Below are positions 55,693-64,000 of a DNA stretch of 64,000 bases, piece after piece. The notes beneath the pieces are model-generated. The model was not told the origin of the DNA. It saw only the letters and a program-made list of their open reading frames with translations, and searched no databases. The DNA lies in assembly GCF_027942865.1 (NCBI RefSeq), contig NC_134516.1:24263322-24327321 (forward strand), in the 5' to 3' direction. The DNA comes from Odontesthes bonariensis (lineage: Eukaryota; Chordata; Actinopteri; Atheriniformes; Atherinopsidae). The position numbers and the translations under genes were made by a program. How positions within the stretch are numbered: the stretch's first letter is position 1; every line of letters begins with the position of its first letter.

Positions 55693-57952
55693 GATTGGCT
55701 GTTGCAGAATCAAACGTCTTCAGGCTGCTCTGATTGGCTGTCGCAGGATCGAACGTCTTCAGGCTGCTCTGATTGGCTGTTGCAGAATCAAACGTCTTCA
55801 GGCTGCTCTGATTGGCTGTCGCAGGATCAAAGGTCTTCAGGCTGCTCTGATTGGCTGTCGCAGGATCGAACGTCTTCAGGCTACTCTGATTGGCTGTTGC
55901 AGAATCAAACGTCTTCAGGCTGCTCTGATTGGCTGTCGCAGGATCAAAGGTCTTCAGGCTGCTCTGATTGGCTGTCGCAGGATCAAAGGTCTTCAGGCTG
56001 CTCTGATTGGCTGTCGCAGGATCAAACATATTCAGGCTGCTCTGATTGGCTGTTGCAGGATCAAAGGTCTTCAGGCTGCTCTGATTGGCTGTTGCAGGAT
56101 CAAACATCTTCAGGCTGCTCTGATTGGCTGTCGCAGGATTAAAGGTCTTCAGGCTGCTCTGATTGGTTGTCGCAGGATCAAAGGTCTTCAGGCTGCCCTT
56201 ATTGGCTGTCGCAGGATCAAAGGTCTTCAGGCTACTCTGATTGGCTGTCGGGTCCGGGTACCAAAGTATAATCCGTTTTTCTGTCAAAACGAAAAAATGA
56301 AAAAACGGAAATAGCTGTCCTTTTTCCACTTTTTTGTTTTAAACCAAAAACGGATTTTTCTGTCTTCCTAAAAAAAATCAAAAACCAAAATCAAAATAAT
56401 GGACAAAATTTGTTTTTGGAAATTACTTTTTTCATTTTTCGTGTCTTACATTCGAACATGACGGCGGGCAGACCGGAAACGGAAGTAACGCCAAAATAAA
56501 AGTAGCGTGCTAATTTAATGTCAAACATATTTTCCACTTTTTATACACCCATTGTAGGTAGTAGACTGCATTTATTTTAGTTAAGTGAAACTACAACAGC
56601 TGGTTGTTTGGGAGAACGTCATAGGCTATATAAATTATGATAGGCTACAAAAAAGTGATCACAGCCAAATATGACAAAAGATTAGGCTAGCCTTTCATTT
56701 CTGACAGCTGAACATTGCACATCTACTAACCTTAAAACAAAATAAACGAGAGCAACAACCGTCTTGTTTTTTCTTCTTAAAAGATGTTTTATATTATTTT
56801 CATATAATTTGCTGATGGCAATTATAGAATGTGAGTGCTTGTGTTATATTGAAAACGAGGCTGGGTGTGTCTATGAATATAGACAACAGTGAGGTTTTTT
56901 TTTTAGGTGCTGTACAAGCAAATCATAGCGTCTCTGTACAATGACAGAGGACTTTAGGTAACACTTCACAATACTGACTGTGTATTAGAGTTTACATTCC
57001 GTTCACTTATTTCCTACTTTGCCCGGACTTCCAGTGTAACCTAACTCCTGGCCAATTCCCACCTTCACCAGTCTTACAGCATAACTCGCCGCAACACTTA
57101 CCATGTAATACGCGAAACTACCCCAACTTTTGCTCTTTGCTCATGGCGGTTGTGTATGTATACATGTCAGCGGACAAGCTTCACCCCTATTCCAGGGATA
57201 TATTATGTTTGTCTTACAGCCTTGTATGATTGGGAATAAGAATATGAAAAAACAAAGTGTCCCTGACATAAAATAACAGAGTTCCACAGATTTTTCTTAT
57301 TCATGTTGTTCCTTCGTTTAGCTAATACTACTACTGCTTTGATTACCACTGAAGCCTCTTCCTGTCTGCCTCAGTGCAGGTCCCAGCGGGCTCTCAATAC
57401 AAGGTCTTCAGCAGTTTGGTGTCTAGATTGTTCAATCTGGACAATGTGGTGGTCCTCCTCACTGTTGGGCCATGTCAGGATTGCTGGAGATTACAGTAAA
57501 ATACACCCTGACATAGCCTACAGTTAAGAGTGAACATGTCAGACCCTGTAATGTGACCTTGCATTTTGCTCCTTTGGAGCCAAAATGTTGCAGGTGTGCG
57601 GACAAAGTGGAGTACCATTTTAATGGTTTGAATGTGTTAAAACAAAACAACTCATGTCTGTGTGGCTTGTGTTTAACTAATAGAACTAGCACTTGAACCC
57701 AAACGCACAACTCAGGAACCAAAGGAGTACCCAGTAAACAAAATAGTACAAACAACAAAAAACACTTTTTTCAAAACACATTCTCAACAGAACTACAAAA
57801 CATGCACACACACTGGTAGCAATTCAAACATTCCCTTTCATAACTATAACTAACTTAACTAACTAAATAACAGAATAACCACAAAAAGAAACCATTAACA
57901 ATTATGAACCAAAAAAGAAAATATTTTCAGTTAACTAATCACGTCATCGTGT
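55693..57952. repeat. Macrosatellite A, right block unit 5 (2260 bp)
   Basis: Minisatellite 55693-56250 (about 14 units), combining the alternating start of unit 4 with the ending of unit 3. The exon-like block has lost one C in GGGCCATG (near 57468), shifting its frame. Confidence 0.93.
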
Positions 57953-59987
57953 GATTGGCTGTTGCAGAATCAAACGTCTTCAGGCTGCTCTGATTGGCTG
58001 TCGCAGGATCAAAGGTCTTCAGGCTGCTCTGATTGGCTGTTGCATAATAAAACATCTTCAGGCTGCTCTGATTGGCTGTCGCAGGATCAAACATCTTCAG
58101 GCTGCTCTGATTGGCTGTCGCAGGATCTAACGTCTTCAGGCTGCTCTGATTGGCTGTCGCAGGATCTAACGTCTTCAGGCTGCTCTGATTGGCTGTCGCA
58201 GGATCAAAGGTCTTCAGGCTGCCCTTATTGGCTGTCGCAGGATCAAAGGTCTTCAGGCTACTCTGATTGGCTGTCGGGTCCGGGTACCAAAGTATAATCC
58301 GTTTTTCTGTCAAAACGAAAAAATGAAAAAACGGAAATAGCTGTCTTTTTTCCATTTTTCGTTTTAAACCAAAAACGGATTTTTCTGTCTTCCTAAAAAA
58401 ACGAAAAACCCAAATCAAATAACGGACAAAATTTTTTTTTTGGAAATTACTTTTTTCATTTTTCGTTTCTTACATTCGAACATGACGGCGGGCAGACCGG
58501 AAGCGGAAGTAACGCCAAAATAAAAGTAGCGTGCTAATTTAATATCAAACATATTTTCCGCTTTTTATACACCCATTGTAGGTAGTAGACTGCATTTATT
58601 TTAGTTAAGTGAAACTACAACAGCTGGTTGTTTGGGAGAACGTCATAGCCTATATAAATTATGATAGGCTACAAAAAAGTGATCACAGCCAAATATGACA
58701 AAAGATTAGGCTAGCCTTTCATTTCTGACAGCTGAACATTGCACATCTACTAACCTTAAAACAAAATAAACGAGAGCAACAACCGTCTTTTTTTTTCTTC
58801 TTAAAAGATGTTTTATATTATTTTCATATAATTTGCTGATGGCAATTATAGAATGTGAGTGCTTGTGTTATATTGAAAGCGAGGCTGGGTGTGTCTATGA
58901 ATATAGACAACAGTGAGGGTTTTTTTTAGGTGCTGTACAAGCAAATCATAGCGTCTCTGTACAATGACAGAGGACTTTAGGTAACACTTCACAATACTGA
59001 CTGTGTATTAGAGTGTACATTCCGTTCACTTATTTCCTACTTTGCCCGGACTTCCAGTGTAGCCTAACTCCTGGCCAATTCCCACCTTCTCCAGTCTTAC
59101 AGCATAACTCGCCGCGACACTTACCATGTAATACGCGAAACTACCCCAACTTTTGCTCTTTGCTCATGGCGGTTGTGTATGTATACATGTCAGCGGACAA
59201 GCTTCACCCTTATTCCAGGCATTTATTATGTTTGTCTTAAAGCCTTGTATGATTGGGAATAAGAATATGTTGAGAAATGGACAAAACAAAGTGTCCCTGA
59301 CATAAAATAACAGAGTTGCACTGATTTTTCTTATTCATGTTGTTCCTTCATTTAGCTAATACTACTACTGCTTTGATTACCCACTGAAGCCTCTTCCTGT
59401 CTGCCTCAGTGCAGGTCCCAGCGGGCTCTCAATACAAGGTCTTCAGCAGTTTGGTGTCTAGATTGTTCAATCTGGACAATGTGTTGGTCCTCCTCACTGT
59501 TGGGCCCATGTCAGGATTGCTGGAGATTACAGTAAAATACACCCTGACATAGCCTACAGTTAAGAGTGAACATGTCAGACCCTGTAATGTGACCTTGCAT
59601 TTTGCTCCTTTGGAGCCAAAATGTTGCAGGTGTGCGAACAAAGTGGAGTACCATTTTAATGGTTTGAATGTGTTAAAACAAAACAACTCATGTCTGTGTG
59701 GCATGTGTTTAACTAATAGAACTAGCACTTGAACCCAAACGCACAACTCAGGAACCAAAGGAGTACCCAGTAAACAAAATAGTACAAACAACTACAAACA
59801 CTTTATTCAAAACACATTCTTAACAGAACTATATAACACGCACACACACTGGTAGCAATTCAAACATTCCCTTTCATAACTATAACTAACTTAACTAACT
59901 AACAAACAAAATAACCACTAAAAGAAACCATTAACAATTATGAACCAAACAAGAAAATATTTTCAGTTTACTAATCACGTCATCATG
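57953..59987. repeat. Macrosatellite A, right block unit 6 (2035 bp)
   Basis: Minisatellite 57953-58276 (about 8 units) includes one decayed unit (GCATAATAAAACATC). ETS-type motifs at 58497-58513 in the GGAAGC form. The rest resembles the left-block unit (for example GTCTTAAAGCC) more than units 3-5. Confidence 0.93.
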
Positions 59988-60260
59988 TGATTGGCTGTTG
60001 CAGAATCAAACGTCTTCAGGCTGCTCTGATTGGCTGTCGCAGGATCAAAGGTCTTCAGGCTGCTCTGATTGGCTGTCGCAGGATCAAACATCTTCCGACT
60101 GCTGTTATTGGCTGTCGCAGAATCAAAGGTCTTCAGGCTGCTCTGATTGGCTGTCGCAGGATCAAACATCTTCCGACTGCTCTGATTGGCTGTCGCAGGA
60201 TCAAAGGTCTTCAGGCTGCTCTGATTGGCTGTCGCAGGATCAAAGGTCTTCAGGCTGCTC
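59988..60260. repeat. Macrosatellite A, right block unit 7 (minisatellite only, 7 units)
   Basis: The last 39-bp array, with divergent units (TTCCGACTGCT, TTATTGGC). It breaks off at CAGGCTGCTC, where the sequence changes to GGTCTGTGTATCATCC. Confidence 0.93.
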
Positions 60261-60480
60261 GGTCTGTGTATCATCCGATCATTCAACTATTCCATTGAAT
60301 CTGGCAAACGAAAAACTAAATAACGACTCCATATTTTGTTTTCCCGTTTTTCTGTATGACCAAAAAAAGGGAATTGGTGTTTGTTCTCCCTTTTTCCAAC
60401 ACAAAACAGAACATTTAATAAACAGGGAAACTAAAACGAAATAATAAATCTAATTTACGTTCTTGGGTTATTGGTTTCCC
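60261..60480. repeat. Divergent relative of the A-unit T/A-rich segment
   Basis: After the last minisatellite the sequence reads CGAAAAACTAAATAACG, CCCGTTTTTCTGTATGACC and TGTTTGTTCTCCCTTTTTCC. The same words in the same order occur after the minisatellite in A units (CCGTTTTTCTGTCAAAACG, GGTGTCC...TTTTTCC), but with many differences. It may be an older, unhomogenised edge copy. Confidence 0.4.
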
Positions 60481-60772
60481 GGTCATCCGCTCCACTCAGT
60501 GCAATCTGGCTGGCTGGTGCAATGAAGTGTCAGCTCATCAATCATAACTCGCTTGAATACAAAACTGATTTTCACGGGGGTTTTGTTTCTGCAAAATTCA
60601 TATATGTAGGCATGATACGAGACACATGATTCAGCGTATTTTAATATTCATAGTAGGCTTAACAGTAATATAATATCCTGGTAACATATGTGATGTAAAA
60701 TAGGTTATTTTGCAAAAGACATACGATATATAAAATATAATACATACGATAACGTGGAGGTGCGTCACTTAC
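60481..60772. other. AT-rich spacer, nothing recognised
   Basis: No gene or repeat seen between the A-array edge and the TTAA that begins the THAP transposon. Confidence 0.4.
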
Positions 60773-61114
60773 TTAAAGGTCCCATGGCATGAAATTTTCA
60801 CTTTTTAAGGTTGTTTAACATTAATATGAGTTCCTCTAGCCTGCCTGCGGTCCCCCAGTGTCTAAAAATGACGATAGACCTAAACCATGCACTGGAAATT
60901 ATTCTCTGCCTTTGGAAATGTGACCATGCAGAAGGCCTGATCGAGAAAGCCGCCGCTTATGACGTGTGCCCGCTTATGACGTGGAGGTTGTTTCCACCCA
61001 GAGCCAATAAACTGCCTTTCCCCGCCCACAGCTCTTTGGCCAGCTCATTGTAAAATCAGTTGAAAGTCTGCGCAACGCCATCTTGATTTTTCTGCGTAGG
61101 ATATCTAACACACC

Positions 61115-64000
61115 ATGGCTGATCGAAAGCATAACATTTGCTCTGTACATGGATGTACAACGGATCTAAAAAATCTTTTTAAAGCTCCTGCATCAGAACC
61201 CCTAAAGAGCCAGTGGTCAGATTTTGTTTTTTCTGGGAAAGTGACAAAAGAACAGAAGAGATTTGTGTATGTGTGCGCCAAACATTTCACGGAGGATTGT
61301 TTCCAAAACTTGGGCCAATACCGAGCTGGCCTTGCCGATCGTCTTAAAATGAACCCTGGATCAGTACCAACTCTCTTTGGCCCAACTACAGACCTCGGAC
61401 AAGTAAGTAATTTAACGCTCTATAATTGTCTTGCTTTTATGTATGTACAGTATAGTTAAATAGCTTGTTACCACAAGAAAGTGTCCTGAAAGTATCGTTA
61501 GCTCTGCAGCTAATAGCTAATGCAGCTACTGTCGCTAATGTAACAGTAAATAGCATGAGGTATGCGAGTGGACACCTCATTTACTGTAACGCCAGTGTTG
61601 TGTACTTATTTGTTGTTTTGATAGCCGTCCTGCTGTTGGTGTTATGGCGCGCACGATATCTGCCTTTCCCCTGATTAAAATGACTAGCGCTACGTCCATC
61701 TTTGCAAACCAGAGCAATCAGCTGAGAATGTCAAAATCGCGATTAGCATAGGGCTAAGTCTTCAAACTTGCATTTGGAAGATATACAAAGTAATAACTTG
61801 TACTAATTTGACCTTGTTGTATCTACACAGGCCAGCACATCAAGTGCTTTTATTCAGCTGCCTCTCTCAAGGGATGTTGCCTGCCAGACAGACCAACTGG
61901 AAACACATACTGTAGCCACACAGCTATCCTTTAGGACTTTGAAGGCCCACATCAGAAGTGAAGGTATTTTGACCCTGTATTTATTTTGCTTGAGAAAACA
62001 ACAGAACAAAACTTTACTAAAGACCAGTGTTATATTTTGCATGTCTTACTAATGATCGCAAGAAAAATTATTACAATGCGTTGGATGCAGCCTGAGCCTC
62101 ATACAGTGGCTCAATGGAGACAGAGGTGTAATCAAGTCCAAGTGATGGAAAATATGACTGCCATTCTACAGTTAAAATTACCCCTTTTCCTTAGGAGATG
62201 GACACCTGTCATTCTTTATATTGGTTAAGCATATAATTGTATAAGACGAATGTAACATAAGCTTGCAATCAAGGTGAACCTTTTTTTTTCTAATGTATTT
62301 TTATTTTAATTTTATTTTAATTTTCAATTTTATTTGTATATGTGTGTTTTATGTATAATATTGTTATTATTATTATTTGTCTGTTTCTGTGTGGTGTGTT
62401 TGTTTGTATTGCCTATACGTTATTGGCAATAAAGTAAAAAAAAGAAAGAAGTGAAGGTATGTTCTAGCCACCTTCAATAAGATGAGATTAACTTTATTGT
62501 CCCACATGTGAAATTGGGTTAGAAGAGTGCTGTCACTGTATGAATACATCATATGTCATACACATGAATGACTTGACATATCAAACAAACATACATCCTG
62601 ACGGTACAATGGTGATATTTGTTGCAGGTGTCCAGGCAACTGTCTCCTGCAAAGACTTTGGTGTTGGGACGTCCAATGTAGACCCTTTGTTCCTGTCATC
62701 AACACCAGTAAAGAGACCATCCAAAAGACCTCGATTGGATCTTGAGGAGGAGCAGGAAGATGATGCATTGGAGGGAAGCTCTTTAGTGGATACCCCAAAG
62801 GGACAGGGTTCCACTTATGACCCTGCAGACTCTGTCACAGCGTCCGAAAACTCTACACTGAGGCTGTAAGTTATCATTATCTGTGTGTGAGTGTGAAGAA
62901 AATGTAGGGATTGTGAGAACTTTCATAATTTTTTTTTAATTGTATGGCATTCCAACATGAAGGATTGGTCTCAGCGAGACTGTTGTTGTTTATAGCATCA
63001 CTTTTAGGATTATTTATGTGCATACAGATTATTCATCCGGCTTCAAGGAGTGTGCTGGTTTAAAGTACTGTCCAGATGAAAGCTCAATCTGATCAACTCA
63101 AAATGTGTTTTGCTTTCTTTGTGGTTTTATATAGAGAGGAGTCCTCCACTTCCACACACATCAAGAAGTACATAGTGTACGAGAACTGCATCATGCAGTT
63201 GTTTAATGCATGTCCGGTCTGCACACGGGCATGTGATGTGAAGACTCAAAGGCTGGGGACATTCCTGTCTGTGAAGCAGCGGTGTCCCCACTGCACATTT
63301 AGAAGACAATGGAATAGCCAGCCTATCCTGGGTAGCACGCCAGCTGGAAACCTGCACCTTTCTGCCGCTGTGTACCTGAGTGGTGCATCTTTCATACAAA
63401 TAGAAAAGGTAAAGTATGTGCAACTGTAGATACCGTAACTGAAATACTTGTATTTATATCAAATTACATGTATTATTTCTCCCCTCCACACCCAGGTCTT
63501 CAAGGCAATGAAGCTGGAGTTGTTTCGGTATGAAACATTTCGCCGGCATGCCAGAGCCTTCATTGAACCTGCGGTTATTCACCACTGGAAAGTCACACAG
63601 GATGTGAATCTGCAGCGGCTTACTCGGGAGGAAAAAGTCATACTCGGTGGTGACACGAGGGCTGATTCTCCAGGTATTGTTACTTGACTGAAGTATTGTA
63701 TTTTGTACAGTGATATTGTTTGAAGTTCAAAGGAATGACAGCAGGCAGGGGGTGGTTTTATCAAGGTCTTTAGCTCCAACTATCTGTAGCCAAAGGCCAG
63801 CAATCAGAGTGTAATAGTGCTGGCTCTGAGACACACAAAAGCCAGGGACCAGGTCTGATGGCTCTAAGCAGTGTGTTGTTATGTGAAGTTATGAATTGCA
63901 CCTAAATATAAGAATACATAATATGTATTGAATAGTGATTCCAAGTGTCATTATTTAAACCCAATTTTTAACAGGTCACTCTGCAAAATATGGGAGTTAC
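61115..64000 (+). CDS. THAP-domain transposase-like protein, spliced, 3' end beyond the window
   Basis: Exons inferred from phase-consistent GT/AG sites: 61115-61402, 61831-61963, 62628-62865, 63135-63408, 63496-63673, 63975 onward. The ATG has a strong context (CACCATGG). Residues 1-90 form a THAP DNA-binding finger: C9, C14, C54, H57, conserved W34, and the closing box VPTLF at 84-88. Exon 3 has a basic nuclear-signal-like KRPSKRPR and an acidic tract. Exon 4 has two CxxC pairs (CPVC, CPHC), likely a zinc ribbon, then the NLHLSAAVYLSGASF stretch. The exon 5/6 junction encodes GGDTRADSPG|HSAKYGSY, whose aspartates suit the first catalytic acid of a DDE nuclease. About 379 codons are visible with no stop, so this may be an active transposase or a recently domesticated one. 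Exon boundaries are mine, unsupported by transcripts. Confidence 0.75.
61968..62446 (+). mobile_element. 5'-truncated L1/Tx1-like LINE inserted at the exon 2 donor
   Basis: A frame at 61986-62228 encodes ILHVLLMIARKIITMRWMQP, then MENMTAILQLKLPLFLRRWTPVILYI. This is the extreme C-terminus of L1/Tx1-type reverse transcriptases. A 3' UTR with AATAAA (62428-62433) and a short A-rich tail follow. A 14-bp target duplication AGAAGTGAAGGTAT flanks it at 61954-61967 and 62447-62460. Only about 480 bp of the LINE 3' end was copied, typical of aborted target-primed reverse transcription. Confidence 0.85.
62480..62521. repeat. Short LINE/SINE 3'-end-like hairpin segment
   Basis: GATTAACTTTATTGTCCCAC followed by ATGTGAAATTGGG resembles the hairpin 3' ends of CR1/L2-like LINEs and dependent SINEs. 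It is too short for certainty. Confidence 0.35.

Larger units (their letters stand above)
60777..64000 (+). mobile_element. Left part of an autonomous TTAA-target transposon (Kolobok-like candidate)
   Basis: TTAA at 60773-60776 is followed by AGGTCCCATGGCATGAAA, which I recognise as the terminus of a repeat common in teleost genomes (GGTCCCATGGCATGAAAATTTCAC type). About 340 bp further begins a spliced gene for a THAP zinc-finger protein with a DSPG motif. TTAA duplication plus THAP transposase is the described combination for Kolobok elements. The right terminus lies outside the window, so the second TIR and TTAA cannot be seen. Confidence 0.6.

Noticed and set aside
61105-61290. Minus-strand frame opposite THAP exon 1
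   Set aside because: Shadow of the THAP exon on the other strand.

Overview
The window is eukaryotic and almost certainly from a teleost fish. It carries several fish-type non-LTR retrotransposon fragments, hAT and TTAA-target DNA transposons, eukaryotic tRNA genes with internal A/B boxes, and one spliced gene with GT/AG introns. I see no single-copy host protein gene that I can name. Nearly everything recognisable is mobile or repetitive DNA, plus tRNA genes.

Layout. (1) 1-10,780 is low-density accessory DNA. It holds LINE fragments (about 146-690 and 5375-5602, minus strand), a tRNA-Lys, a tandem pair of tRNA-Thr genes, a 520-bp hAT-type MITE with perfect 8-bp target duplications (2727-3246), a long hAT transposase ORF broken at its N-terminus and lacking its C-terminus (6747-8272), and a tRNA cluster at 9.6-10.8 kb (Ser-AGA, Ala-TGC, relics of Ala, and two separated halves of Ser-GCT). 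(2) 10,780-14,008 is the left part of macrosatellite A, with 39-bp minisatellite arrays in which every unit has an inverted CCAAT box. It contains a second copy of the hAT MITE. (3) 14,011-46,902 is macrosatellite B: ten head-to-tail copies of a 3.23-3.38 kb unit. Each unit is a fixed mosaic: a foldback element with 49-bp inverted repeats and a CTAT microsatellite, a 26-bp TGACATCA minisatellite, a 12-bp GC-rich minisatellite, a LINE 5' ORF2 fragment, an internally deleted second LINE ending in a zf-RVT domain, and two LINE-like 3' tails. The last unit is split by a 713-bp TIR element with a 3-bp target duplication. (4) 46,903-60,260 is the right part of macrosatellite A, with units of about 2.0-2.3 kb. 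The B array therefore sits inside the A array. (5) 60,777 to the window end is the left part of an apparently autonomous transposon flanked by TTAA. Its spliced transposase gene begins with a THAP zinc finger (six exons visible) and runs off the window. A 5'-truncated LINE has inserted exactly at the exon 2 donor and duplicated that donor.

The most interesting structure is the nested pair of macrosatellites. The repeated units provide built-in empty sites that show where later insertions landed, and variant patches shared by non-adjacent units suggest unequal exchange or gene conversion. The A unit also has promoter-like content: clustered NF-Y-type sites beside ETS-type sites. No function is demonstrated. 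Copy number in the assembled sequence may differ from the real genome.
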